From Marsupella aquatica (taxonomy: Eukaryota > Marchantiophyta): a stretch of DNA of 64,000 nucleotides. The stretch is from the NCBI GenBank assembly GCA_973895155.1, contig OZ316899.1, positions 13,702,001-13,766,000 of the forward strand, given 5' to 3'. Of the stretch, positions 9,951-22,366 are shown piece by piece. The notes beneath the pieces were generated by a model that was not told the DNA's origin, did not search any database, and saw only the letters and a list, made by a program, of their open reading frames with translations. The position numbers and the translations under genes were made by a program. The stretch's first letter is position 1. Every line of letters begins with the position of its first letter.

Positions 9951-10387
9951 TTTATATTTCTCTTGTTACTTCTAAAAATCCAATTTTTGGCCTTTGTTTA
10001 TATCCTTTAGTTATTATAAAATGATAAATTGAGATAATTTAATTTACGTTGCTCCGTTATAAAAAAAATCATTCAAAATACAAGAAAAACACCCAAAGCT
10101 AACTATGATGAAAATACTTGTATACTTTTATTATCTAAGTCTCTTTGGTATAGAGAATTCACTGATGTACTTTCTAGAATTGTATGAAAGAGAACATGCT
10201 ATTAATAACTACAAGTAAATATTGTCGGCTGCTAAATCACAACCTTGTTTAGATTTCCTACATCTAGCCTCCATCGCCATTAGGATGCTCTGTTAAGCAA
10301 AGCTTTACAGGCAATTCTGCAGGCCAAAAAAATTGATTGTAAAAGTGTGTCGGCACAACAGCACACTCATGCTCAGATCTTTCAATC
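9951..10387. other. AT-rich sequence, no gene seen
   Basis: It starts with oligo-T/A runs and has no long frame. It separates the Gypsy-A LTR from the transposase-like locus. Confidence 0.6.
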
Positions 10388-10704
10388 CTAACTAATTATC
10401 CTACATAGCCCCTTCACACCTGACTCTAGAAGAGGAACCACAACATCACAAGCTTCTAAGCCTGTATCAAATATAGACTCATCATCACAATGAACTTCAA
10501 TCACTTTGGCTTCATCCCCTACAGGTTTCCTCTTTGCAGGAATTCAATCACTTTGGCTTCATCCCCTACAGGTTTACTCTTTGCAGATCTCCAAATTCCT
10601 TTTCTCACTCTGCCTCTTGGTACTGTAGGGCTTCCACGATCACATCTGCACTTCTTCTTGACTCTAGTAACTAACACCATTTTTTGATTGTAATATACCC
10701 CAAG
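10388..10704 (-). pseudogene. Basic C-terminal exon candidate of the transposase-like gene
   Basis: Reading from a possible acceptor at 10704/10705, the frame gives LGVYYNQKMVLVTRVKKKCR and a strongly basic region (RGRVRKGIW), like a nuclear-localisation tail. It then reaches a 47-bp tandem duplication (10496-10542 and 10543-10589) that throws the frame. Removing one copy by eye leaves an open frame through VIEVHCDDESIFDTGLEACD to a stop at 10388-10390. It could be the last exon of the gene at 10969-15414 or a separate small gene. The acceptor has a weak pyrimidine tract. Confidence 0.35.
10496..10589 (-). repeat. 47-bp tandem duplication causing a frameshift
   Basis: TTCAATCACTTTGGCTTCAT... 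begins at 10496 and again at 10543, with one or two differences. Since 47 is not a multiple of 3, it breaks the exon that contains it. Confidence 0.85.
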
Positions 10705-10968
10705 CTGATGTCAATAACCTAATCCACAATGGACCAAACCATATTATATCAGCAATATGAACTTAGCAAATCAGAGAATTGAAATGACAATACTATATTG
10801 AAGAGTGCAAGAAGTCACATTGTAGGTAGGCAGGTTTACCAATGAATTGCAGATGAAATGAATAGATTATATACCCTTCCTTACTGCCTTCCCTGCAACC
10901 AAACAATGTTTTTTCCACTATGAGATGAAAGTCTAGGGTAGGGATGTACCTTGGGCAACTCCACCTGA
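10705..10968. other. Intron-like or spacer sequence
   Basis: AT-rich, with no open frame on either strand. It lies between the stop of the main transposase-like frame and the candidate basic exon. Confidence 0.4.
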
Positions 10969-13900
10969 TTACACAATGTTGTTCCTTACAAAATTGTCGA
11001 GCGCAAGTACATCATCTAGATGTAACTCAAAACCTGAAGGATACAATGGATCAACTGTGAAATTGACTGTTGATATGACACAGTTCAAGTCGATGATCTG
11101 AGGATCACATATATTGTAGGCAAATTTATGCCTACGAGTGCCAATAGGAGTAAACCAATTGAAGACAACTTGACACCCTACTTCAAAACCAGGCCTATCT
11201 AGCAGATCTAGTGCTTCTCTTGATCTGGCAATGGTGCCACCATCTTCCGATGTATGCTCTGTACTCTACCAATCCACCAACCATATTTTGGACCAGGAGC
11301 AAAAGATGCAGGTACTGCTTCACCTCTTGGTCTCCTAGGATTTTGCACCGACTGTTTCCTTTTTCCCCCTTGACCCTTCCCTTTCTGTGCTCTAGAATTG
11401 GCCTCTGTGTTTCGAGTAGTTCTGACCTCTTCTGTTTCATCCAAAAAGAATACCCCATAGTCATTGCCGACTATCATGAACATAGTTGCAACTCCTTCAC
11501 GAAATGTGGGTTTATCCACCAAGTTATTGAAGTATATACTCTGCTTCACTCGGGTCAGCCGGTCCTTACTAAGATGAGGGTTCCCAACAAGCTGACTTAC
11601 CAACGTACTTTTGTAGATCTCTCATCCATTATGAGTGACAGTTGGACACACTTCCTGTATGGGCGCCCCATAAACCAAGTTTGAATACATTACATTCATG
11701 GTAGCCTCTAGTTCAGCCCCAGCCACCTCTAAATCTGGGTCTACCTCCCTATGGACCTCCCTCTCCTTGCCATTAGGAATGACAATAGGGATGACACCCG
11801 CCTGCAAGTTTGGGCCAGACATTGGGGTTGAGATTGGTGTAGATGATGATGCAGTTCCAAGTACACTTTCAGTGGAGGTGGTTCTAGGGGTGGACTCAAG
11901 AGGTAGCGTATCCCGCACATCTACCAAGGTGTCCACATTGATATTACACCAGCCACCAAACTTGGTGCCTTTCTCCTCAACTTTCCATGGTGAATTCCAC
12001 CATAGTTTGTTGTTGGCAGATGTTGAAGGATTCATTTGCAATTCAGTGGCTGCAGTTTGAGCCAACTTGAACCCCTCTTTCAAAGTTAGGACGATATTTG
12101 CATTTGTCTCAATCCCTGTGTAATCTGATTGGTCTGCCTCTATATCAATCCCCTCTTCTGCAGGATGAAGAGTCATCCAAATGCTCTTATGCTTTTTATG
12201 GCTTTGTCCAACACCCATCATTCCCTCTGCCAGATCCATTGCAGCCAACCTATTAAGGGAGGTTGCACACTCTATTAATTCTGCTATATCATAGTTCCGC
12301 TCATTACCCCGCATACCCCCTACCTTGGAAAAAAACTGTTCACAAGTATCTGACCCGATCAGATGTAATGGCACTGGCAGATGACGGAAATTAGTCCTAA
12401 ATTGAATTATCAAGAAGACTGTAAAATGGACTGACATCTGTATGTCCAGGAAAGTCTGCATAGGGATGCAACTCTTGGTAAAAGTTATGCTCTGTGTGTT
12501 ACCTCCCACTGCATGATTACCATGGAAGCACCGTAGACGCCACAACCTGAACAAGAAACCCACTTTCCCACATAGGACAATTCACTCTCGCAAAGTGAGT
12601 CGGGTATTCATAAATATGTCCAAGTAATCAGCACATATCCCTGTATAAACCTCAGTCCCAAGTGCCAGCTCCACCTTTGCATCCTTGCGCAATCGTAGCA
12701 TCTTTAGCATGGAACTCACTTTGCAGCTACACAGCCTTTGTGCACTTGCCCAATTTTGCCTGTCTGCACGTCTTATGTCCTCCTCGTTAAGACCATGCTC
12801 TTCATGGTCATATAAACGGTAGACCTGTCTCAGGTGACTCAAGTTTGCCACCTGTGACCCTTATTTTAGGATCCGGGCAGTAGAATCCAGTGGATTAACT
12901 AGCTTCTTCCCATTGTGGATAAAATCCTGATCATGTAGCCCTGTTGCATGCCTCAATGTTCCATCATTGGTCATGGTGTGAGTCAGTTTCCAACCTTCCC
13001 ACATCAGGTTTGGTGCCCTTGGCCCTGGTACCCCTCTTCCACTGTAGTCCTCAAGCATGAGTTTTCGTCTTCGCGAATCCTCATCACTTGCGTGGCCTAG
13101 TACAGGCCCCACCTTCTCTAGACAACGGGTGGTCCACATTGAATCCATGTCACTCCACTGTCGCCTGACCCAAGGACTGTCAAACGTATTACAAGTTGAC
13201 GTGCCCAGTACAGGCAAGCGAGGGAACCCCACAGCAAGGGGATTCACTATCACACACCTTGCAAGGTGCCCTACCCTTGAATTATCAAAAGCACCTATAA
13301 TGTTGTTGAAGCCAACTTCTCCCTGCCACACCTCGATCTGCGATCTTGCCTTACATTCATGGTCGGTTTTTCTTCCACAAACCCAAGAAGTGTATCATCT
13401 TTAGGCAACCATCTACAAAGAATGCAAGATGTCACTACTTTAGTGTATGTTCAAAGAACTCCACATACTTGAACTAGAGAAGTCATTGAACAGCTTTGAC
13501 AAATATTCATAAGCTGTTAAAGGCAAATTACCTTACTGTCCGCTTGACATAGGTCTCGTCCTCTGCCAGAAAGCAGGGAATTGGGCCTGATATATCCAGG
13601 CGTTTTTTAATTTTAGAGTAGATCTCTGCAATAAACTTGAATTGAGATTCATGGATCCCTGCTCTGAACACTGGCATACCTCTCCTGTCTTGTTGCAGGG
13701 TGTTTAAACTAGGCCCTATTCCATTAGTGGAAAGGCAGTCAACTACACGGCGCACACCATGCAAGAACAATGTCTGGCATAGAAGCTTTGTTCCTGGCTT
13801 ATATCTATAGCCTTCCTTCTCTTTGTTCAAGTTCAAAGCTATATCTGACAACATATCCCATAGAGCACCCCTTCCACCAAATGCGCCCCTTTTGTGTGCT

Positions 13901-15414
13901 AAAACTATTGACTGGCAAGTTTTCAAGATAGATGCCTTGTTTGGACCCTGATAGTTGAGGCAGACCTCCCTAACACATGGAACTGAGGACTTAAACATAA
14001 GCAATTTGTGGCTAAGGAATCTCTGTAACTTTCTCTCTCTGCAAAGAGTATTCCTATACACTTTAGCTTGCCTCTGAATCTCAAAAACTGTGAGGTACCC
14101 TAAGCGCCTACCCTTCCCGGTCCCTTTGAAACCCCGTTTCTCAGGGGCTTTATCTTCTCTTGATACCCTTTGTCTAAAGTCGTCTAATGTTTGTATGGAA
14201 AAACATTTTGAGCATGTCAAATCTTCAAAACCACCCCCTTCTTGTGAAATTTGCCTACATTTGGAATGTCTGAATAAACCCATGATCACACAAGTCTCTT
14301 GAGTGGACAAACACCACACCTCTACCCTGACCAGAGGCTCTGCAAACCAGTTCCCCTCTACTTTGACTTGGTCGTTCAAGACTCCCTTGATAGGCCTGGA
14401 TTCTGAACCATATTGTACCTCATCCCGCCATAGACCCCAACACAACAGTGATAAGTTATCAATAATACCTCTGTCATTGTCTGCTGTAGGCACCCGAGAG
14501 GAACTGCTGGAGGCACCTGCAGCGGACGAACGGCTCAAAAACCCCTGGATTGTCCGTTGTTTGACATCCCTCCTGTCCACAGTTTGGGGTCTTCCAGGAC
14601 GTCCTGACATAACAGGTTTGTTTCTTGCGGGCCTCTGACTTTTTGTCACGTAATCAAGATGACTTAACCCACTACAATGAGCGTTCAGGTTGGACTCCAA
14701 GTTCCGTTGCTTTGGTATCAATGACATGTGGCACAGACAAAAGTTGCAGAAAAGCTTCAACCTCTGCAGCTCCACCGGGTCCTTCTGAACATCACCCACG
14801 ACAGTAAATGTATCCTGACCGACACTCTGGGACTCATTGACCTTTGCCACAATGCTCAGATGCTGGTCTAGTATGGCTCTATCACTCATACTAGTAGCAA
14901 GAGCCCTTCTACCAATCTCTCATGGGTCCACAGTCTCACCCCTGTTTGATGCAACATGGGCTGCATGCTTGGATGAGCGCAAATGCTTGCTCTTGTAGTT
15001 TGTGAAAGCATTGTTGATGGATGTCTTATCCATCAATCCTCCCTTTGACGTCCCCTCCACCCGAGTGTCACACTCACAACACTCAAGATGTCCCCTTGGC
15101 AGGTTGTCTTTGTCCCAGGTTTTGACCTTCCATTTGTGGTCACCACATTTAATGGACTCCATGTAAGCCAACAACTTCTCCACAGATGATGTCCATACTC
15201 TGTTAAGATCATTGGACATCACTTCTAACAGAAAGGTGACTTGTAGATCAGGCTCAGGCTTAGGCTCAGATGATGGAGCCCCAAAATCTTGAGTAGGGCC
15301 CAATTCCGGTTTGTCCATGATTGGAGAAGTGGCACGCTCGTCACTCTCCGTCCAGGAGGGCCCATTTGAGGTATTGCTGCTTCGGAGGACTTGATGCGGT
15401 CCTATCAACACATT
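10969..15414 (-). pseudogene. Large transposase-like protein of unrecognised family
   Basis: A minus-strand gene of about 1,440 codons. The order is a Cys/His cluster (HLECCECD...SKHLRSSKHAAH, BED-like spacing), a second cluster (FCNFCLCHM...LNAHCSGLSH), a Ser-rich linker, a long helical region and a putative RNase H-like core. Candidate catalytic residues are Asp in FLAEDETYVKRTV, Asp in IIGAFDNSRVGHLARC, and Glu in LIGSDTCEQFFSKVGGMRGN. A C-terminal module reads YGWWIGRVQSIHRK, then GFEVGCQVVFNWFTPIGTRR. Exon 1 (13532-15414) and exon 2 (10969-13412) join cleanly across an intron. It is broken by TGA at 14920, 12582 and 11622, TAA near 12865 and a frameshift near 11240. Exon 1 probably begins at an acceptor, so a further upstream exon is likely. 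The motifs suggest a DDE transposase with a large insertion; I do not recognise the family. Confidence 0.55.
13413..13531 (-). other. Spliceosomal intron of 119 bp
   Basis: Donor ACAGTAAG|GTAATT and acceptor CTTTGTAG|ATGG join Thr-Val-Arg to Trp-Leu-Pro in phase 2, turning two frames into one continuous protein. The interior is AT-rich with stops in all frames. This is the clearest proof that the locus is eukaryotic. Confidence 0.8.
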
Positions 15415-18381
15415 CTGAATAGAGCATCACTAGTATTCATGGGGATGATAATGATCTTCCCCCCAAAATCCTCAATGAGATTGAGTTTCTCCCATTTTCT
15501 TTGCATTCTCGTATTGAGACTGACATCGATAAAATCAAAGTCAAAGTCAAACTATGACTCCAACTTTAGTCTGACATCAGCAAAATATTTGCCTATGAGG
15601 TAGCTATATGATGACACAGGCTTCCGCTACCCACCTTCTGAGTCTACTTGAAATAATGTGGTGGGCGGCATTCTACCACACCCTCTTCGGGAGCCCTATG
15701 CACCTCACATGGGCCTGCAAACATTTGAGAATACAAAATGACCATCAACACCGTGAGGGTCAACTTCCTATTTATCATTAAGCAGACAAAGTAGGTTCTA
15801 CTGCAAAGCGGTGAGTGTGGAAGAACGGAGGATAAGTCACTTAGAGGGATTAGATTGACAGAAAGAAAGAGGGATAAGATGGATATATAAAACGACAAAG
15901 TCTTCTAGCCCAATAGACATGTGGAGACCGCCTCCAATGGACCAATTCCACAAGGGCCTTGCCCCATCCTGGCCATTTCTCGTGGAGATTGGCTTTTGCA
16001 AGGTCCATTGTTGCTTTCTCCAAGAATTTCGGGTGGGAAGGGATGTACCCTTTGCAGGCATGGATTCCAATTTTGGCGTAAGCACAAGAGAGCATGGGAT
16101 TTGCACATGGCCATTTAAGCTTGTCCCTTTTAGAGCTTGTCCCTATCCCAGTTAATGTGCTAGGTCCATGTACGGTCGGGGCCAAGCCCACACTCCAATC
16201 CCTCTCCTCCAATTGATGGTTGGGCCGCACAGACTCACTATTGACAACATTGGAGAAGCCCAGACTAGACCACCCAAGCCCTATAATTACGTAATAGGCT
16301 TGAAGCACTCAACAGCCCTTATGTATACTTTCGGGCAACCTACTTCAAAATTAACAGAGCGCTACACTGCCAACGACCAAATCCAGCAGTCTCCAATGGG
16401 GGCATTACTTCCCCATGGTCTCTAGTTAATTTGATGGGCCCTGCAAACAAGTTCTAAATCTACAGCAACAGTCACAAAGCTGAAATGACAACTTACCTGA
16501 GAAACACACAATGCCCTGTACATTATCCTTTGAAAACAGAAGTGCAAAATACATGGACAGCAAGCACCAGGGAAGAATATTGCTTGGCTGTACCTTGGAG
16601 TCCAGATGGCAGATCCGCACAAGAGAGTGCTCGCAATCCCAGAATGCACCACGCAAATGCCTGAACAACATCATAGAGTTTTAGAACCATGGAACAACAT
16701 CACGATAATGCTTATTATTCTTCAACTCACAACTGTACATCAATCTATCCAGTACATTACTTGAGCAACTAGATGAAACCAAACCTTACCTTTGGTTTGC
16801 TAGACAAGCCAACTCATCATCCACAGGTCCATCACCACTCGCAATCCTAGGAGGAAAAATGCCAGTGTGTTAGTTTCAAGTATCGGCAAGTCCATCAGCT
16901 CGTCAATTTTGATGGCATGCCTTGCAGATACTATGATAGGATTGTCATCATAGTTTCTAACGTGAGAAACTCAGACTGCCTAACCCAAGGATGATATAAG
17001 AATTGAGAAACTAATGAACACATGATAAGTTAATTCCAAAATTGATGTTGGATCAACACCAGATACGTTTTACAAAATGACCCATCCATGCGGTTGTGTA
17101 GGCCTAAATTCCATCTAGACCGTAAACGCTGTACCTACATGTAGTATCACACTAGGGACATAAATAAACATTTAAGATCCAAAACTCGGTATTCGTTCCC
17201 ATGGAAGAACATGTAAGGAATGATTTTCTATGACTTAGCACTTATGAATGAATAAGATAACAAAAACACAAAGTTGAGCCTTTTATTATGATTGTTCAGC
17301 AAGGCATAGTTTTAAATGTCTGCTTGACATTGAAAATAAAATTAACAAAATGGAAACAATTAATAAAACACAATGAAAACCTTGAGGTATGATGAGGGAG
17401 TTAGGAAACAACCAAGGTGACTCCTCAACATAACTTCATTTGATATGATTTAGGTGGTATATCCGCAAGAACATTTATGGAAAGGATTACGGTACTAGGA
17501 TGATTACTAAAATGCCGTCAACATGTTTCAACTTTTCCTTCCAAGGTACTGAGTGGAGACTAGTAATCAATCACTTCTGTATCCAATCGGTACTTTGTGT
17601 CACAAATAAGAGACACCATCATAATCAAATTTGAAGCCATAAGTAATTGGTAAGTAACAATCTTTGCATCCCGTGCACAAGCAATGTCACGCCAAAAACT
17701 ATGCATCAAGAACTAAGGAATATGTGAAACATCACCAACAAGGAATCTATTTTCACATACTCAAAAGATTTAACAATCACAATAATTTTACTTCAAGGGT
17801 CCAAACTTCTCATTCATTTAGACTTGAAGGGGGAAGAATTCATTTGTATTAAGTACTCATATGCAATGGAGTGCTTGCTACAAATGGAGGTAACAAAGTT
17901 GCAATCTTGCAACTGAGCGCTCATGAAATTTTTTCACACAAAAAGTGGCAAAAACTCTACTACATATAGGGTGGCAGAAACTAAAGGGGAAAAGAGATAA
18001 TGAAAGGACATGCCCTTTCATATCTTAAGGGTCATAAACTAAAGTAAAAAGTATAAAAATATGCTATAAGAGTACTCAAGGTTCACTAGAATGTTGCTGA
18101 AATGAAAAACTAACCAAAAGTTATCCCTAGTGTAAACTGGAGTAAAAGTGTTTTTTGCACTTTTGTGGTAAAACTAATAAATAGTGAGTTTATCAGAATT
18201 TTAATTTCTAACATAAAAGTCAAAATGGGGTGAAACTTTCCTAGGTGGAAGATTTATATACATGCTTCATGCTCGAAAAATTTTAGACTTTTTTGAGGTG
18301 TCTAAGTGCCTTAATAAAATAGGTGAAAAGTGCTGTCGGATATAAAATATACTATTCCGGAAATTTTTCTAAGTGTTGGAA
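15415..18381. other. No supported gene; possible weak exon near 16490-16680
   Basis: 15640-16430 has short overlapping minus-strand frames (for example 15850-16308) with no recognisable domain. At about 16493 a minus-strand GTTTCTCAG|GTAAGT looks like a good donor at the end of an open stretch from 16674, so a host exon is possible. 16700-18380 is AT-rich without any frame I trust. Confidence 0.4.
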
Positions 18382-18433
18382 GCGCCGTTGCGCCTTTGCG
18401 CTTTGGAGCATTAGCGCCGTTGCGCCTTTGCGC
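18382..18433 (+). repeat. GC-rich repeat, unit GCGCCGTTGCGCCTTTGCGC
   Basis: The exact 20-mer occurs at 18382-18401 and 18414-18433. A longer, more degenerate array of the same words lies at 21281-21410, so the two arrays bracket the reading frames at 18593-21230. Confidence 0.8.
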
Positions 18434-18592
18434 ACTCACGCTTTTTACAAAACTAAAAATGCCGATACTTTCAGGGTATGGTCTGCTACATAAGGGCTAT
18501 CCCCTGAAAAAGTATGAGACTTTTCTAACTATGATAACTATTTAACAAAAATGATGGAGATTGACTAATCCTGACTCGAAGGATGAAGTAGG

Positions 18593-21230
18593 TCAATCCT
18601 CCTGAAGTAGTGCTGACTGGTCCGGTTGTTGAACTCTCCTGAATGTCTCAGTTCGAATCACCTCTCGAAGGAAATCCATAACTTGCGTATCATGTCGAGC
18701 GAATGGAAGAGACCTGATTTGTCGTTCAACATTTAGAATGGGAAGTAGTCTCCTGTGAAACATAGTGTTCACCTTGCTAGCTTGCATATAGATGCCGACC
18801 AAATCATAACTACAACAAGTAGTATGGTAGTTGCGTGGAAACTTGTTGATGAAGGTGTCAGAGTCCTTGGCAAGTGATAGAAGTGGGATGACATGAGGTA
18901 ACAGTTCTCGCCATTTCAAGGTGTAATCAGTCAATCGCTGGGAAGTAATGTTGTTCCAGATTCTCTGACTCTCAGCAACTGGTGAGATAAATTGTTGAAC
19001 AATAAAAGGTTTCTCTGGTAGGACACCATGGTCGACCTGATATCGTTTGTTGGTTTGTTTGTTTCAAAAAGTTGATGATGAATTCCAAAACATAGGCAGG
19101 TAAGTTCCCGAAGTATGCCAGGGCCAGATCTCCATTCTCCAATACAATGTGTCCAACCAAGATTATGACAGCAAGAATAGGGCGAAAATATTTAGCCTCT
19201 GTCCAGATCTCATCCATCTCTGCTATCTCTAGGCGGGTGACATCCTTCAAATGAAGCTTCAGGATATAGAGACATTCAACTCTCTTCTTATGATAGTACT
19301 GCCAAAACTCAAAAATGGGAGAGTTCTAAGGTCTAAAACTCTAACAAACTCAACAAATTGTGTAATATTCTCCTGAGGGGTCTTAGGGTCAATATGCAGT
19401 GTAGGGATGAAATTGACCTGGCAGGATTTATCTTGACCTGGTGGAAGGGTGTCAGGATAAGAAGTGGTAAGATGTTCACCTGTAGGGGTGATCTCAGGTT
19501 CTGGAAAACTAGGATAGAGCTGGTCTGGTTGATTCGAAGGACTGTAAGGAGAGTTGGGTGAATGACTGGAAGAAGGGGAAGAATAGTAAATGGGAGAGCC
19601 AGAGGCTGAGGTATGATAACGGACGGCATAATAGACTTGCTTCGGGTTGCATCCAAAAATCTGTGTAAGCCTGTGGACTAAATCCTCACAATATTCTCGA
19701 TGATGATCTCGGGTAAGTAAAGCTGATGTCTTATGCAGAAGATCATCCAAGACATCAATTAAGTGTCTCTCATCACACTCCAGCATGTTAGTCATTTTAT
19801 TAACAAGAGTAGAATGGTGTTCAGCAGAGTGACCTGGGGAAGCAGATAGTGTCTGTTGGAGCTCTAACCTGGGTGATGCATCATTTTCCTCCATTGGTTC
19901 AGCTTCAGCAATATTTGTAACCCTAATATTGGAGGTGGGTCGAAATAGCTCCATCATCTCAGGATAGAACTGAGTAGGACCTTGGGTTGGAGAGTATGGA
20001 GAGTCGGGACTACTAGGTTCAGGCAGAGTTACAAAGGCTGCTCTTAACTTCTCAATAGAGTCAACTATCTCCTCAGGTTCACAGATCAATAAGTTGCTTA
20101 ACTTATCAATAATTTGCTGATTAGATTCTACTCTCAGTTCATCAGCCGTTGGTTTGTTGAACATGAAGGGTCTCTTACGGGATCTCATAGAAGGGGTCAA
20201 GCTGTCTACAGATAAATTCTGAGTTGGGACTGTGGGTGATCGAAGAGTATTAGGGATAGATATGTCAACTACAGGTACAGAAGGTGGGGACGTTCCTACT
20301 GGTTCTGGTTTGGATGTATACTCATCAAGATTGGAATTGAGGGGGGTGTAAAGTCTTCTATCCTGATTGAGATCTTCGAAAGGGGATAGTGGGTTATCAG
20401 GAATTGGTGAAGAGGTTCTTCTGGGTTCCACAAGTGGTTCTCTATGGGTAAGAGGGGTAACCTCTGAACAGATAGGTGGGGGAACCTCCGGTTGGACTTC
20501 ATCAGCATCTTCTCCTTCAGTATCCTCGTTTCCTGATTCACTAAGATCAAATTCATCAAGCAGTCTGATCCGCTCCTCTTGTTCGCCTGGAAGTAAGCAA
20601 TTCCCATGAAAGTACAATTGGCAAAGATAAGAAGGGAGAGTAGTGAACTCGTCCATTTTCACCTTCTTTGCTTGAGATAAAATAACCTGTCTTAGCAACA
20701 AGGCCCAATTTATCTGAGCAACTCCCTTCCAACTTGCCACAATAGTATTGGCAAGTGACATAGGTATCATATGTGGTCGAATGGGATGGAGAATTGGAAT
20801 CAAAAACTCTAAAATGATTTTAAGAGTATAATCAGTGCACTGGTCCATTTTCCATCCATGGCGAACGTTTTGAGTTCCAGAAAAATAAGGCCTCGCAATC
20901 TCCCCTTGTCGTGAGTGTAAGCTGTCGCCTTCGGCGGGACAGTCAAAAGCATCAGCAACAAATTGCAGAGTCCAGAATTCTGGATTCGCCCGACAGTTCC
21001 CACCATACCGACTTCAATTCGTGCCCCATCACTGAAATCCTTCAGAAACTCAATGAAGTTGCAGACCAAGGCAGAGTGAGTAATTTACTCAGGTGCATGA
21101 CTGCCAGTGCTTCCTTCAAAATGTGCAAGCTTCTTTTCATCATAGGGTATGTCACAGGGACGGCCTTAGGTAGAGGAACTCCTCTCGCAGTCATCTCTCC
21201 CCCTTCGTCTGCCATAGTAACAAGAAACAA
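18593..21230 (-). pseudogene. Broken Ser/Pro-rich protein with a triplicated motif, family not recognised
   Basis: At least five minus-strand pieces join by small frameshifts: 21230-21042, 21069-20809, 20848-19259, 19250-18972 and 18934-18593. The N-terminal part is helical (LVCNFIEFLKDFSDGARIEV, then INWALLLRQVILSQAKKVKM), reminiscent of the gag-like or mobile-domain proteins of plant retroelements. The centre is rich in Ser-Pro and contains three copies of a short helical motif: IIDKLSNLLICEPEEIVDSI, LVNKMTNMLECDERHLIDVL and LVHRLTQIFGCNPKQVYYAV. Copies 1 and 3 are each followed by an SPYSP...YP segment. The C-terminal part is helical again. No catalytic motif was seen. It may be a dead element protein or a decayed host gene. 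Confidence 0.5.
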
Positions 21231-21280
21231 GGTGTTGTCACCAACTATCGATCCAAAGAGAGCAATGCCAAGTGATCCGC

Positions 21281-21410
21281 CGTTGCGCTTTCGCTCTGTT
21301 GTGCCTTTGCTCCGTTGCGCTGTTGCGCTTTTCCGCCGATGCGCCGTTGCGTTGTTGCTCCAAAATGCCGTTGCGCTGTTGCGCCAAAACGCTCTTTGCG
21401 CCCACGGTCA
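21281..21410 (+). repeat. Degenerate GCCGTTGCGCT-type repeat array
   Basis: About ten imperfect copies of words such as CGTTGCGCTGTTGCGC, related to the array at 18382-18433. It lies just upstream of the likely start of the broken gene at 18593-21230. Confidence 0.75.
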
Positions 21411-21657
21411 AACGTGGCAGCACCAATCTTCCTTCCGTGCTTCGAGAACATCGATAGTAGTTTCTTCTGGCTCGTCTCACCCCTACCTAATTACTCAGGG
21501 TATTATCCATTAATCCGCCTAACTTAAGTCTTAACCTTACTTATATCTAAAAGTAGATTAATTGGCTATGTTTAATCTATTTCTAACTACAAAATTTTTA
21601 AAAGTTTTCATTATTTCTAAGTTTCTAATTTAGACAGCTATTACACTACACACGTAC

Positions 21658-22143
21658 CTAGTGACCGTCATTAAGCTCTACCTCTCCTAACACAAAGGGG
21701 TCAGTGTTCCAAAGCTGGCACACTTTCCACCAACACTTCCTAGCAAACACATCATTGTCCTTCACATCTTCATCAGGATGTACATCGCATGCAGGACATC
21801 TTGCATTCAGAGCATGGATGCAACCTGCAGCAATAGTGTATTGTACGCCTTCTACCTCAAGCGTGAAAAGAATGGACATAGGGTTCATATAATTTTCCCA
21901 CATAGACACCCGAATCATCCTAGGGGGAGGAGCAGCCCCAAAAAGGATGGTAACAGGTAACTCCGTTCGGAACAACCCTAAAGCCCTCAATTTATGACGA
22001 AACCTTACTGCCTTCTCGTAAAGAAGACCTACTGATTGGCTTTGAGTGATTACCATTGCTGTACCCCTGTGTTACCTCGGTGACAGAAGACTCTTTGACT
22101 GTAAACTTCAATTCACAACTTGCACAACGCCGAGTCCAACCAC
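21658..22143 (-). pseudogene. Zinc-ribbon-like fragment, function unknown
   Basis: Starting after a possible acceptor (TGTGCAG|GTGG near 22143), the frame reads GWTRRCASCELKFTVKESSV. It shifts by one base near 22045 and continues ITQSQSVGLLYEKAVRFRHK, ending at a TGA near 21658. Two CxxC pairs, CASC and CPAC about 100 residues apart, could bind zinc. Segments such as AAPPPRMIRVSMWENYMNPM look like real protein sequence. No family is recognised. It sits just left of Copia-2. Confidence 0.4.
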
Positions 22144-22366
22144 CTGCACACATCAGATGTATTTGAGTCATTAAACCCAAAATGTAAGCACATGCAATAA
22201 ATCAGTTAGCTATAGACAAAGATAATATGGAAGACCAAAAACCAGCACCGAGAGAATGTAAATGAATTACCAAGGTCTCACGGCTGACTTTTCCAAAAGT
22301 CAAAGCTCACTCCGCTATGTAATCCTCAACCAAGAACTCTTCTGCCGCAAGCAATAAATACCAGAT

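Noticed and set aside
15850-16308. 152-codon minus-strand frame upstream of the transposase-like gene.
   Set aside because: No domain, overlapping frames on both strands and no splice or start context that I trust.
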